Assembly: GCA_030849045.1 (NCBI GenBank)
Contig: JASAOL010000592.1
Coordinates: 124,001 to 188,000, forward strand
From: Wallacemonas rigidus
Taxonomy: Eukaryota > Euglenozoa > Kinetoplastea > Trypanosomatida > Trypanosomatidae
Direction of reading: 5' to 3'
DNA length: 64,000 nucleotides
Shown piece after piece: positions 10,695 to 20,671 of the stretch. The position numbers and the translations under genes were made by a program. How positions within the stretch are numbered: position 1 is the stretch's first letter; the number at the start of each line of letters is the position of its first letter. The notes under the pieces are model-generated. The model was not told the DNA's origin. It did no database searches and worked only from the letters and a program-made list of their open reading frames with translations.

Positions 10695-12404
10695 ATGGTG
10701 ACTTTGTGTTTCAAATGCAAGAAGGCAGACGGCTCGCTCGTCAATCGAGATGGCAGTCCTGACAAGCTGTACTGTGCGAACTGTTTCACAGAATTTCTCA
10801 CGCGTAACGTACGTGACCAGCTCTTTTCGCATTGTCTTTTTCCGTGCGATTTGCCGGTCGCCGTCGGCGTCTCGGGAGGTCCGAACTCTATGATGATGCT
10901 GCATCAGCTCGGGCTGCTGCGTGCGCAGAACGCGATGCGACAGGGCGCCGGCCACGTTCGTTTCGTGCTGCTTCCCTTTCACTTGTGTGAGGAGGCTCTT
11001 GTGTCGCCTCCATCACAATCACCCGAGGCTGTCCCCGCAGGTGGATCGACTTCACCGTCGCGCGACGGTGACAAGACGACCGGCTCAGCACCTCCGCCAA
11101 TGACATCCGCCGAAGGTTTGAGAGAGACGTTTCGCGAACAGTTCTCGATACTACGCAGCCTTTTCACGCAGCAGCCTCTCACGTGGTCGTGGGCGGACGG
11201 GCCGCTATTCGAGCCATCTGAGCTGCGTGTGTTTGACTACACGGATATCCTCGACACCAACGCGCTGCACTTGGTGCGCGCCTGTCTGCACCACCCAAAG
11301 CGATCTCTGAGCGAGCGCGAAGACCTCTACGCCGCGGTGAAGCGTGCCGTCTTGTCGAACATAACACATCAACTCTGCGCTGCGTGGTACGCGGCAGCGA
11401 CGCCGGTGGTCCCGACCAGGTGGGCGCACCTCGTCACGGCCGAGAACACGGTGCGGAGTGCCGTGGCGGCGCTTGAGTCGATTGTGCGTGGCGAGCCCAG
11501 TGATGGAGTCGTGCACAAAGCCGGCTACCGTGCGGTGGGGTCGAGAGGCGTCGTTCAGATGAGGCCGCTCCGTCATGTGCTCGCGCGCGAGTCTGTCCTT
11601 TACTGCCGCCTTCATGGCATCGCCAACAGTTACACGCCATCGCTTTCGACAGGTACGTCTCTCCGGTCCATGTACCGTACGCTTGAGTCCTTTGTGCTTC
11701 AGCTTCACGTGCACTACCGCACGGCGCTTTTTAACGTGCTCACAATGACGAACAAACTCGCATGTGCCGATCCCATCGCGGAAGCCATCGTCAGTGGAGA
11801 ACTCGACGCGATCGCTGCACACGCGACGTTACACACGCCTGTGGAGGTCGATCCGCCTGTAAAGAAATCACGAACCGATAGAAGTGCGCTGCCGCCGGCG
11901 GATGTGGAACCGGCGACGGGGAAGGCGAGGAAAAGTAAATCCATGAACGGTCGCTCCGCGCAGCACTACCGTGATGCCTGTCTGCGCGTGTCTCCACCCA
12001 CCACCGTACAAGCACGCGTCGACGCCGGCAAGGACGCAGGTGGAGACACGGCGGCACCCATTTCTCGTCATTTGTGTTTTCTGTGTGGCGCCCCGCGCGC
12101 GCCAATCGACCCCCCGCACCCGCTGTCCTCGAGTGCGGTCACCGCCACCACCACCGCAGTTGCTTTGCCGGCGGCCCTGTGTCGCCGATGCACCACCACC
12201 CTGTGTCTCTTGGTGGAGTCGGATGCGCCATCGGCCGCCACGACGACAAGCCGCGAGAGTGCTCTCATGCTCGAGCAGCTGCTGCATGTATTGGGTGATA
12301 TGAATGACGGTGCCGCCATGGAGGCGGCGCCGTCTCAGCAGGTGCGGGGTACGTTGAGTGCCGCTGACAGCGCTGCATTTCTACTCTCTGAAGACGACGA
12401 CTAG
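10695..12404 (+). CDS. CTU2: Cytoplasmic tRNA 2-thiolation protein 2 (CTU2/NCS2-like)
   Basis: This 569-residue protein is the likely partner of CTU1/NCS6 in the complex that puts sulfur on U34 of tRNA-Lys, tRNA-Glu and tRNA-Gln in the cytosol, fed by URM1. The N-terminus has a paired-cysteine zinc site (CFKCKK at about residues 5-10, then CANCF). It is followed at 60-65 by SGGPNS, the family's version of the PP-loop, with MMMLHQL after it. Two further CxxC pairs lie near the C-terminus (CFLCG and CRRC), as in CTU2. The middle carries a Lys- and Ser-rich insertion around 395-425. CTU1 and URM1 are not in this window. The start follows from the acceptor at 10606. Known family members are regarded as non-catalytic partners. 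Confidence 0.85.
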   Translation: MVTLCFKCKKADGSLVNRDGSPDKLYCANCFTEFLTRNVRDQLFSHCLFPCDLPVAVGVSGGPNSMMMLHQLGLLRAQNAMRQGAGHVRFVLLPFHLCEEALVSPPSQSPEAVPAGGSTSPSRDGDKTTGSAPPPMTSAEGLRETFREQFSILRSLFTQQPLTWSWADGPLFEPSELRVFDYTDILDTNALHLVRACLHHPKRSLSEREDLYAAVKRAVLSNITHQLCAAWYAAATPVVPTRWAHLVTAENTVRSAVAALESIVRGEPSDGVVHKAGYRAVGSRGVVQMRPLRHVLARESVLYCRLHGIANSYTPSLSTGTSLRSMYRTLESFVLQLHVHYRTALFNVLTMTNKLACADPIAEAIVSGELDAIAAHATLHTPVEVDPPVKKSRTDRSALPPADVEPATGKARKSKSMNGRSAQHYRDACLRVSPPTTVQARVDAGKDAGGDTAAPISRHLCFLCGAPRAPIDPPHPLSSSAVTATTTAVALPAALCRRCTTTLCLLVESDAPSAATTTSRESALMLEQLLHVLGDMNDGAAMEAAPSQQVRGTLSAADSAAFLLSEDDD

Positions 12405-13014
12405 CGTAAGACGGTTTTTTCCTTTTCCCGTCGGTCTCTCTAGCGAGCCGACCAACGGGGACCCTACCTGTTCGCACCATGAGTGGGTGGTGGCGTTATA
12501 TTCCGCCCTCCCTCCACCCTGCCCCTTTTCTTTCGAGCCGATGAATGAATTTAACACGCCTTGCTTCACTTGCGTAAACGAGTTCAAATAAATAAATAAA
12601 AGCATGGACCTGCAGAAGCCATGAATGCACACAACTGACAATGGCAACCTTTGCGAATCCCCGCACTTCACATCCTTCAAAAGGCTCCTCCTCCCCTCAA
12701 GACCCTCTCTCTCTCTCTCTCCTCTCTGTCTACCCATCCATCTATCTCTCATCGATCCTTTTGCCGTCTTCATCATTTTTTTTTTTTTAAACCACCAGAA
12801 GCGCACTTCCTGCGAATTTCACACCGCCGAAACAAACACTCGGATTGTTTTTTTTTTTTCCTCATCTCTCGTCCGTTTCATCTTGATGCGCGTCGCTCTG
12901 TCGTGAAAATAAACGCGAAAGCACACACATACTTAACAGCCGATCAACGCGACACCAACAACAGAACGAAAAAGGATCGTTGTTTCACCAACTATTCTTT
13001 GCTTTCCGTCCACA
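12405..13014 (+). other. Intergenic region between CTU2 and MATE genes
   Basis: No gene is seen. The gap holds T-rich and CT-rich tracts (12700-12730, 12777-12789, 12848-12862). After the last tract the first AG is at 12920-12921, and no ATG follows it before 13015, so this is the likely trans-splice acceptor for the transporter. A short imperfect stem (GTCGG to CCGAC) lies at about 12430-12455, just after the CTU2 stop. Confidence 0.5.
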
Positions 13015-14847
13015 ATGAACCTGTGTTCCGGCGAGCCTCAGCCTCCCGCGGCGGAAGAGGTCGCCACCACGGAGAGCCACCCAGAGCTCTACCGCGCCAC
13101 GCTGCAGGTCCTCAACGACTTCTTCGCGCCGTCCCCCAACGCCGCGGACACAGCACACGTGCTGGTCGCCGAAGACAGCGCGAGCCCCAGTCGTGCGGAC
13201 GAGCACGCTGCCGTCGATGGCGACGCCATGAGCGACGTTGTTTCCACGGTCGCCTCCATCGCGCCGGTGCCGCTCGGCGGGGGGCACTACCTCGAGCTCC
13301 GCGACCTCACCTTCCTCAACACCGCGATTCTGCGCGCGAAGGGAAATGATGTGGCGCTCTACGATGAGGATGGCGCCGTGATTCCCGTCGGCGACAGCTC
13401 CGAGCCGGCCGCGACGCTCGGTGCGAATGCAGGTCGCCGGCCCGGTTCTGACGACGTCACCGAGGCCACACCACTGTGGCACATCTTCCTGCTTCTCTGC
13501 CGCCTCGCCGCACCCGTCGCGCTATCACAGCTGCTCCGCGGCAGCATGGGCTTCATCACGACCATCTTCATGGGACACTACCTGACCACGACACTCTTCG
13601 CCGCCGCCACCACGGGGCTCGCCTTCACGAACCTGACGGCGCTCAGCATCGGCTCGGGCTTCTGTGCGGCGCTCGACACGCTCGCCACGCAGGAACACGG
13701 ACGGCGCAAGCACAGCCCCGAGATCGCGGCCATCCTGATGCGCAGCCTCCTCTGCACCTTCTTGGTGTACATCCCCATGGCCGTCCTCTACACCTTCAGT
13801 GAGCCGGTGCTCGCGCTCATCATCCACACGGACCTCGTCGAAGACACAGCCTACTTCCTGCGAATGTCCGTCTTCATCATTGTGCCGATGCTCTTCACGA
13901 ACAACCTGCTCAAGTTCGCCCAGTCGCAGCGCGTGACCAAGATGGGTCTGATCACGACAGCAGCGAGCGCGGTCAGCTTGCCGATCTTCCTCTTCATGTT
14001 TGGTCGCTCCGGGACTCTCGGTGGTATTATCCTCGCGATGAGCTTGAGCCGTGTTGTGGAGCTCGTGATCGTCGTTGTGTTCATCTCCGTGCACCCCGGG
14101 CTTCGCAGCTGCTTCCAACGATACACGATCGGGCAGCACATCTCCGCGGTCGCCACGAACACAAGCGCCTTGTGCGAGTTCGTACGCGTTGGTCTGCCCG
14201 TTTTGGCAGCCTTTTGTGCTGACTCGTGGTCCTTTGAGGTACTTTCGGTCGTCTGTGCGCACATCAGTCCGATGTGTGCGGCTCTGTGGGGTGTGGCCAT
14301 GTCGTTGTACAATGTGCTCTTCGCACTCGGCTACGGGGTTTCATCGGCCGGTGCGATTCGTGTTGGCAACGCCGTGGGTGCCCGCAAGGGACTGGTCGCA
14401 CACAAGTACTCCCTCGCAGTCGCCTTGCTGGCATCCGCAGTGTCAGTGTGCTGCGCGTCGTTGATCGTACTTTTCGGCGGCCAAATCTTCGCGCTGATAC
14501 AGTCGAACCCGGAGGTGACGGCGCGTGGAGCGGAGGCCGCCCCCTTCATCGCCGCTACCTTTCTCTTCGATACAGTTTTTTACTGTTTGGAAGGCTCCTT
14601 TCGCGGCATCGGCGCCAACACGGTCCTCCTCTACATTGTGTGCATCTGTATGTGGGGTTTGGCAGTGCCCTTGGGAACCATCCTCGGTGTGGGTTTTCAG
14701 TACGACTTCGAGGGCGTCATGATTGGACTCGGCGTTGGTGTGGCGTCAGCCGTGCCCATGGAGCTCGCCTACCTCAACTTGTTGTTTGATTGGAGTCAAT
14801 TCCATGGACCGAAGGCTTGCTCTGCGCACCGTACGGGGGCGGTGTAA
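13015..14847 (+). CDS. MATE family multidrug/organic cation efflux transporter
   Basis: This 610-residue integral membrane protein belongs to the MATE (multidrug and toxic compound extrusion) family, which swaps protons or sodium for organic cations or xenobiotics. The first 155 residues are hydrophilic and probably cytosolic. Hydrophobic helices then run to the end, about 12 in number and in the usual two halves. Family-typical sequence is visible in the first half: AAPVALSQLL, then FMGHYLTTTLFAAATTG, then GFCAALDTLATQEHG, which matches the MATE pattern ending LdTLcgQaxG. The last 25 residues are a short hydrophilic tail. There is no signal peptide. The substrate and membrane (plasma membrane or an intracellular compartment) cannot be told from sequence. 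The long acidic N-terminal extension is longer than in bacterial members. Confidence 0.9.
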   Translation: MNLCSGEPQPPAAEEVATTESHPELYRATLQVLNDFFAPSPNAADTAHVLVAEDSASPSRADEHAAVDGDAMSDVVSTVASIAPVPLGGGHYLELRDLTFLNTAILRAKGNDVALYDEDGAVIPVGDSSEPAATLGANAGRRPGSDDVTEATPLWHIFLLLCRLAAPVALSQLLRGSMGFITTIFMGHYLTTTLFAAATTGLAFTNLTALSIGSGFCAALDTLATQEHGRRKHSPEIAAILMRSLLCTFLVYIPMAVLYTFSEPVLALIIHTDLVEDTAYFLRMSVFIIVPMLFTNNLLKFAQSQRVTKMGLITTAASAVSLPIFLFMFGRSGTLGGIILAMSLSRVVELVIVVVFISVHPGLRSCFQRYTIGQHISAVATNTSALCEFVRVGLPVLAAFCADSWSFEVLSVVCAHISPMCAALWGVAMSLYNVLFALGYGVSSAGAIRVGNAVGARKGLVAHKYSLAVALLASAVSVCCASLIVLFGGQIFALIQSNPEVTARGAEAAPFIAATFLFDTVFYCLEGSFRGIGANTVLLYIVCICMWGLAVPLGTILGVGFQYDFEGVMIGLGVGVASAVPMELAYLNLLFDWSQFHGPKACSAHRTGAV

Positions 14848-16012
14848 AGAGAAATGCCGCGATGGCGCGGATCGACCGTGTTCCGTTGATTGTGACGGCA
14901 CCAGCGCGGTCAAGCGGGAGCGTGAGTGAAAACAAGAAAAAAAAAAAGAAATGAAAGCGTGTAGTCGAGTGGTGACGAGTCTCCTTCGCTTCTCGCTCAC
15001 ATGAGTTTGAAGCTTTTCTCTCGCACCGGCTCGCCCGGCATCGTCTTTGCGTTGGGCATGGGGTGCTGCGGTCGTAGCGAACGTGCGGTTTTTCTTTTTT
15101 TTTTCCTACCTGTCAGCCTGGACGTAGAGCAGTGAGCTCGCGTCCTTCTTGTGCATCTAACACTTGTTGTGTGTCTTACTTCACCTCCTTTTTTTTTTTC
15201 GTAAGTGTGTTCCTCAACCTAGTGTCTCGCTCATCGCTTTTCCCTCTTTTCTTTTTCTTTTTGCCCTGTCAATGTTTTTCAATCATTCATTGTTGTTACA
15301 CCCACACGAGTGATGAAATAAATACGAGAAAGAAAAGAAGGAAAAGAACAAAGATACCCCCAGTCGGGCTCGCATCTCGGTCGCGCATGATCTCAGCTCT
15401 GTGTGTCTAAACGTCAACAACGCAGGTGGTACCTCCTCTGTCTTTGGTGTCGCTGGACAATTTCATCTCTTCGCCTCTGTTCCTCTCGAGCGGTCTGTCC
15501 AACTTGTTCTCCTCCCACCCCTCAACCCACCCACGTAAAATTAAAAAAAAAACTCTTCTTGTTCTTTGAATCGTTTTGTTGATTCGTGTCGGCTGCGCGC
15601 ACGTACAAGAACAAAAAAAAAAACGTGCTGCCAAAAGTATCAGATCATCACTCCGTGTGTTGACCACTTCGTGTTTCCCAGCACGATATATATATAAATA
15701 TATCCTCGTGGGTATAGAAGCCTCCGTGTGTGTTGTTGTCGCGTGGGTCCCGGTGCGGTGATCCCACGCTATTTCATTGTTGCGCATTGACTCTGGTCGT
15801 GTGCGTGCGAGCGTGTTGTTGTTGTATTTTCTTTTGGTGATTGTGTGTCATTAATCCTCTCTCCTCCGATCTTCTTTACATACAACAGTTTGTTTGTTTT
15901 CGGGTACTACGTCACTCATCTATTTTGTTTTTATCCTTCTCCCAGACGCTCTCCTGTTCGCTCTCGCACATCGCGGCACTTTGCTGGTGTGTTGAATGCG
16001 CCGTGGAAAAGC
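14848..16012 (+). other. Intergenic region before the kinase gene
   Basis: No gene is supported in this 1.17-kb gap. It includes A/T homopolymers, a TA-rich stretch at about 15685-15703, and a pyrimidine tract TTTTTATCCTTCTCCCAG ending at 15945. A second ATG at 15996 lies between that acceptor and the kinase start and opens a short out-of-frame reading frame (listed separately). Confidence 0.55.
15944..15945 (+). promoter_or_regulatory. Putative spliced-leader acceptor AG for the MAPK-like kinase
   Basis: This is the first AG after the T- and C-rich tract at about 15921-15943. It gives a 5' UTR of about 67 nt ahead of the ATG at 16013. Confidence 0.5.
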
Positions 16013-16031
16013 ATGGCCTCCTCTGCGATGA
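15996..16031 (+). other. Short upstream reading frame overlapping the kinase start
   Basis: This is the first ATG after the likely acceptor. It opens 11 sense codons plus TGA in a frame different from the kinase and overlaps the kinase ATG at 16013. If the acceptor is right, it would have to be leaky-scanned and could damp kinase translation. No product is claimed. Confidence 0.35.
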
Positions 16032-17830
16032 ACAATGTCACGAACGCCACCGTTCTCAGGCATCCGCTCGCGTCCAAGCGGTACATGATGCTTTTTCACA
16101 ACGGAGGCGAAGAAACGGCCGAAGTGTTTGAACTCCCGTCCAAGTACGAAGCTGTAGGTCCCATCGGCCAGGGCACGTACGGGTTCGTCTGCGATGCGCT
16201 CGACAATGATCTCGTCGAAGAATTTCGCGTGAGTCCTCCGGAGGAGTTCAGCGATCCATCACTCACCGCCGAAGAGCGGGAGGAGGTCCACGAGAGTCAC
16301 ACACACGTCGCGATCAAGAAGTTGAGTAAAATCTTCGAGCTGAACCAGCCGCGCATGTGGCTCTGCGCGACGCGCGAGATCCAGCTGATGTTGGCATTCA
16401 ATCATCCCAACGTGATGTCCGCGCGCGACTTTTTTATCCCGCTCGGCGGCGTCGATCGGCTCACGTTGGAGTATGTCCGCAACGTCAGCCTCGGCTTCGA
16501 CAACGTGTACATTTGTATGAAGAAGATGGACTACACCCTGCGTGAGGTGCTAGACTCCAGTGTCGTCACAAGAGAGGAGGCGGACTCGAACTATTTAGTT
16601 TATTTGGATCAATTGAGGGAAAAAGAGGCGCGTCAACGAGCCGCGCGCCAAGCGCGGAAGGCCGGTGCGTCCGCAGGTACCTCACCGGCCCCGGCTAGCA
16701 GCAGAAGCACTGGTGGTGGTGGTGCACGTGCGGTTGATCAGACGATGTGCGCGGCGATGGAAACCCCTGACGTTGACGGAACTGCCGCCTGCGCAGAGGT
16801 TAGTGACGGTGGTGCCGCTCCGATTCTGACGTGTCCCACGACGGGTGTGCCACTGCATCCGCTCAGTCGAGACTATCGCAAGTTTATTCTCTACCAAATT
16901 TTCCGAGGCGTGGGCTATATGCATTTGTGCTCCGTCATCCACCGCGATTTGAAGCCCGAGAACATCATGTTGGACCGCAGCTACCTCGCGTGTGTGACCG
17001 ACTTTGGTCAAGGTCGCGATGTTGGAATGACAGAAACATCTGTGCAGACCGTGCTCGACAACAGCACGCAGTGGTACGCGGCGCCGGAGACGCTCACGGT
17101 GGCGGTGGCGACGGCGCCAGGTTTCATCGATCACGAGTCTTTTCACGGCGTCGATGTGTGGTCCATCGGGTGCATGGCGGCGGAGATGCTTATCGGCCGT
17201 CCCCTCTTCTACACCACGCGCATGGGTGGCGTTGGCCAATTCCTGAGTGTTCTCTCCGTCATTGGTCTACCAGATACGGACGTGGTGGAGACCTTGACGA
17301 GCTATCGTAGCGAATCTGATCAGGAGTTGTTTCGCACGGTCGTGCAGAAGATTATGGACGTGTACTCCAAAACACAGACCGAAGAGATGTACGCCGCGGC
17401 CAAGGCGTCGGACATGCCGCAATCACCTGCCGCGCTGACGAAGGGCACGCTCATGACCAGCAGCTTCACGGGGAACAGCGAGTTGAAGGAGATCTTGAAA
17501 AGCCCGTACGGTGACGAAGACGAAGACGAAATTGAGCTGATCGCCGCGTGCCTCTGCTGGGATCCTCGTGACCGCATCACCATCGCGCGTGCGCTGGAGA
17601 GTCCCTTTTTCACGAAGGACGAGTACGAGCCCACAATCGACCCCAGCCACACGGCGAAAACGGTCACCTCTGTCAGGCAAGACAACATCCGCGACGCCGT
17701 CTCGGGTCGTGCATTTCTCTGGGACTTGTACACCTCGCGGCACCCAGAAGTCAATGAATTGTGCAAAGACCTGGAAGAGAAGTGCCGGCAGAACTCTGCC
17801 AGTGCAGGCATGAGTGAGCAGTTTGAGTAA
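16013..17830 (+). CDS. CMGC/MAPK-like protein kinase lacking the TXY motif
   Basis: This encodes about 605 residues of a eukaryotic Ser/Thr protein kinase. The glycine loop GQGTYG is at 52-57, the ATP-binding lysine of VAIKK at 102, the catalytic loop HRDLKPEN at 310-317 and the magnesium loop DFGQGRD at 330-336. The activation segment ends STQWYAAPE. The WYxAPE ending and the VHDxWS-like segment (VDVWSIGC) place it near MAP kinases. All catalytic residues are present, so it should be active. Oddities are a 30-residue acidic insert between the glycine loop and Lys102, a roughly 110-residue Ala/Ser/Gly-rich insert before the HRD loop, and no Thr-x-Tyr where MAPKs have it (VLD instead). The 57 codons upstream of 16013 lack an ATG in frame, so that ATG is chosen. 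Which numbered trypanosomatid MPK it matches is not known to me. Confidence 0.88.
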   Translation: MASSAMNNVTNATVLRHPLASKRYMMLFHNGGEETAEVFELPSKYEAVGPIGQGTYGFVCDALDNDLVEEFRVSPPEEFSDPSLTAEEREEVHESHTHVAIKKLSKIFELNQPRMWLCATREIQLMLAFNHPNVMSARDFFIPLGGVDRLTLEYVRNVSLGFDNVYICMKKMDYTLREVLDSSVVTREEADSNYLVYLDQLREKEARQRAARQARKAGASAGTSPAPASSRSTGGGGARAVDQTMCAAMETPDVDGTAACAEVSDGGAAPILTCPTTGVPLHPLSRDYRKFILYQIFRGVGYMHLCSVIHRDLKPENIMLDRSYLACVTDFGQGRDVGMTETSVQTVLDNSTQWYAAPETLTVAVATAPGFIDHESFHGVDVWSIGCMAAEMLIGRPLFYTTRMGGVGQFLSVLSVIGLPDTDVVETLTSYRSESDQELFRTVVQKIMDVYSKTQTEEMYAAAKASDMPQSPAALTKGTLMTSSFTGNSELKEILKSPYGDEDEDEIELIAACLCWDPRDRITIARALESPFFTKDEYEPTIDPSHTAKTVTSVRQDNIRDAVSGRAFLWDLYTSRHPEVNELCKDLEEKCRQNSASAGMSEQFE

Positions 17831-19180
17831 GAGGCAGAGGGACGATGCAAAACTTTTTTTTAAAAAAAAAGTGCTGTGTCAGGCGTCGCGCTGGGTCTCA
17901 TATTCTCAAGGGTGAGCGGGAAATAGGAAAACAGAAAATAGATGTGTGAGTGGCTCATCGGACCCCACGTCTTGCATTTAAGCTCACTTCCTTTTTTTTT
18001 TTTCTTTTTTTTCCCCTATACTCTCTTCTGTCCAATCGGTTCTCTCTCGCTCGCTCGCTCTTTTAAGACCTGTAGCAGTCACTCCCAGTCGCTGCTTATT
18101 GTGGATGTTGTGGCTCTGTCATCCTCTCACTCTTTTGTATCGGGTTTGATCATTTCTGTGGTTGTTGGTATTGTTTCAAGGGCCTCCTCCCCTTTCGTTT
18201 TTGTTTTTGTTTTTGTTTGTATTTTTTTGTTGTCGTTGTTTTTCGAGGTAAGGCTATCATGTTGTTTACCGGCGCTGTTGCGCCGCCAGTAAACGGCCAG
18301 CGTCACTGTCATCAACGTGATGACTGGTTTTGCACATATATTTTGACCGCCCACGTGCCATTTTTTCTGTTCGCCTGCTCCCGTCCTATGGCGCCTCTTT
18401 GCCCTCCTGTGTGCGCGTTGTAGTCCACCCACCTTGTTCGATGCACTGGTTGTCTTGAGGTGCTGTCGCGCGCGACGTTGTGTATGAAAAGGGGGACGGA
18501 GGGTGGCTTTGCTTTAGCAGATGGGGTCCCATCGCGATTCGTGTGCTTGTTTTTTTTTATATAAAATTCCTACACAACAGAAAAATAGCATCAGGCAGTT
18601 CTTCATGGAGCATTGTTAGAGCTTCGACGCAAACACGGCATCGTGTCGACTACAAACTGGTGACAAGACGACGATGAAGCTGACACAACTGTGCCAGGAG
18701 TGTGCGCAGCTTCGCGGTTTCATGGCGCCACGCGCCGCTGGCCGTTGGTTGGTGCGGGCGTACATATTGCTTGGGGCTCAGCAGAGGATGGATTCGTGTT
18801 CCGAGGGAGAGCCGTAGCCCAGTCGCCGAATGAGGAGGCGGGCGCGAAGGCTCCCTCCCCCATCCCTTGTGAGCGTGTACCCACGCTGTTCTCATCTCTC
18901 GTGGCTGTGATCATTTATCATAGCTCTCTCTCTCTCTCATTCTCTCTCTCTCTCCTGCACAAACTGAACACCTGTGTACGTCATCCGAAAGGGCGAATGC
19001 TGTCTGCGCACTGATCTGCGGATTTTGACGCACCATCTCCCCTCTCCTCGCTGTCGTCTGTTGAATCACACACACACACACACACAACGCACACGCGCGC
19101 AATCGGAACATTGAAGATTAACTAGTGTTTTTTTCCCCGCTGTTGTTGTTGTCGTGTTTCGCGGTTCAGAGTCTATTTCA
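17831..19180 (+). other. Intergenic region before the phosphatase gene
   Basis: No supported gene lies in this 1.35-kb gap. Features are a T9/A9 run at 17862-17870, T-rich tracts at 17992-18013 and 18195-18242, CT repeats at about 18925-18955, and an (AC)n run at about 19070-19086. A tract of TGTTGTTGTTGTCG type ends in the AG at 19168-19169, the likely trans-splice acceptor for the next gene. Confidence 0.55.
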
Positions 19181-20671
19181 ATGAACGCGGGTGCCGCTGA
19201 AGACAAACTCCGTCGCGTCTATAAACGCCGACTCAATGTGCGCGCGGACAGTCTTGACAACATCACGCACGCGCTGACCTCACCATCGCCCTCGCCATCA
19301 CCTCTCCCGAAGCGACTAGTGGCAGCGCTCGAGGCGGAAGGGTCAGTGTTCGTGTCCAGCTACGCCGGTGCGTCTCCACTGCTAGACGCGCTCGCACCGC
19401 ATCAGGCTCAGGAGCGACCGAAGGGATCAGGGATGCCTGCCAAACAAGAGCCTCCTCAAGACGACGAGACAGCGACAGCGGCGTCTTCGCTCTTCCATCG
19501 CTTTCTGTGTGGCCCGCCACCGTCGCTACGCGGTCGTGCGGACGCGGACAGTGCGATGGAGGTAGTGTTAGAGGACCTCGTCACACAACCGTGGGTGCGC
19601 CAGGTCGTCTCCGTCCTCAATCCGCCACCGCTCCCTTGGTGCACAAACGCGGACTCGACAGCAGCGGTGCGCGGCGTCGCATCGAAGGAGGGGCGCGGCG
19701 TGTCACGCGCGTCCTCGCCGGTTCTGTTCGACGTGACACCAATCACCACGGTGACGGCGATTCTCGATGATGACAGACTCACGGCTTTTCCTCCCGGTGG
19801 GGCCACCCCGCCCTCGTCGGAAGAACAACTGTGGCGCACGCACGTTCACCGTGTCGCGACGGCAGAGGCTCATCTCCACATGGAACTGAAGCGGGCATGG
19901 CGAGCTCTGTGTCACTGTGAAGCAGCTGGTGTAGAGAGAGCAGGCCCATATTGGGTTTCCGTGCCGATCTATCACACAGCCATTTTCGCCGCCGACACCG
20001 CCACCACACGCATCGCGTCGATTGGCTCATTGACGAATCGTGTTCTCGGTCTCGTAGTCCGTCCGGAAGGCGAAGCCACGAACGCGGCCGTCCCACAGAC
20101 AGCGGCGGCAGCGCTGGCTCCTGAGGCGGTCTCGCGGTTACTGTGCGTCAACACAACCCTACTGCGTCTGCTCATCCTGTGTACGCACATACAGGCTGAG
20201 TGTGGGCAGCTTGACGACGACGTGGCCAGACACGATTTGACACAGGTCATTCGCCGTCTGGCGCGCACACTCATCACGTGCATCGAAGAACACGAAGCGG
20301 ATGAGCACCGTCTGTGGCGTGTCATCTGCCGAGATGATGCAGACGCGCTGCCTTCAGGGCTAGACGCACGCTCGACCGCGCTCTGTCGACAACTGAGCCG
20401 TCCAACGAGTGTGCTGGTACACTGTCTACAAGGCGTGTCGCGGAGCCCCAGCGTGGTGCTCTACTACATCCTGACACGTTACGCCGTCGTCTTGTCGACG
20501 CCGCCTGCAGGCGCAGCGCGTCTCGATGACGGTGAGGAGACGGAAGACGAAGCACATCCCACGTATGCGGCGCTCATCGATCTGGTACGTCGGGCGCGGC
20601 CGTGTGTGAAACCAAATTTCTTCTTTTCTGCGGAGCTCTCTGCCGCGTGGCGCCGCCTCACCCGTGCTTGA
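19181..20671 (+). CDS. Dual-specificity protein phosphatase
   Basis: This encodes about 496 residues with a cysteine-phosphatase domain in the C-terminal third. The signature HCLQGVSRSPS fits the HCxxGxxRS loop of dual-specificity phosphatases, with the nucleophile at Cys415 and the phosphate-binding Arg six residues on. This family removes phosphate from Ser/Thr and Tyr, often on MAP kinases. The Asp general acid is probably in the acidic stretch just upstream of 400, but I cannot assign it. A sequence VLHRVATAEAH-like segment around residue 225 and the following helices look like a second conserved block. An insert of acidic residues sits between the signature and the C-terminal helix (KPNFFF), so the fold is interrupted but complete. 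It sits one gene after a MAPK-like kinase, which in these genomes need not mean a shared pathway. Confidence 0.85.
   Translation: MNAGAAEDKLRRVYKRRLNVRADSLDNITHALTSPSPSPSPLPKRLVAALEAEGSVFVSSYAGASPLLDALAPHQAQERPKGSGMPAKQEPPQDDETATAASSLFHRFLCGPPPSLRGRADADSAMEVVLEDLVTQPWVRQVVSVLNPPPLPWCTNADSTAAVRGVASKEGRGVSRASSPVLFDVTPITTVTAILDDDRLTAFPPGGATPPSSEEQLWRTHVHRVATAEAHLHMELKRAWRALCHCEAAGVERAGPYWVSVPIYHTAIFAADTATTRIASIGSLTNRVLGLVVRPEGEATNAAVPQTAAAALAPEAVSRLLCVNTTLLRLLILCTHIQAECGQLDDDVARHDLTQVIRRLARTLITCIEEHEADEHRLWRVICRDDADALPSGLDARSTALCRQLSRPTSVLVHCLQGVSRSPSVVLYYILTRYAVVLSTPPAGAARLDDGEETEDEAHPTYAALIDLVRRARPCVKPNFFFSAELSAAWRRLTRA

Noticed and set aside
13525-14262. 245-residue open frame opposite the MATE gene
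   Set aside because: Antisense to a clear membrane transporter; highly charged composition typical of a complementary frame.
16013-20671. Kinase and dual-specificity phosphatase as a functional pair
   Set aside because: They are neighbours, but in trypanosomatids neighbours in one unit seldom share a pathway, and no sequence evidence links them.
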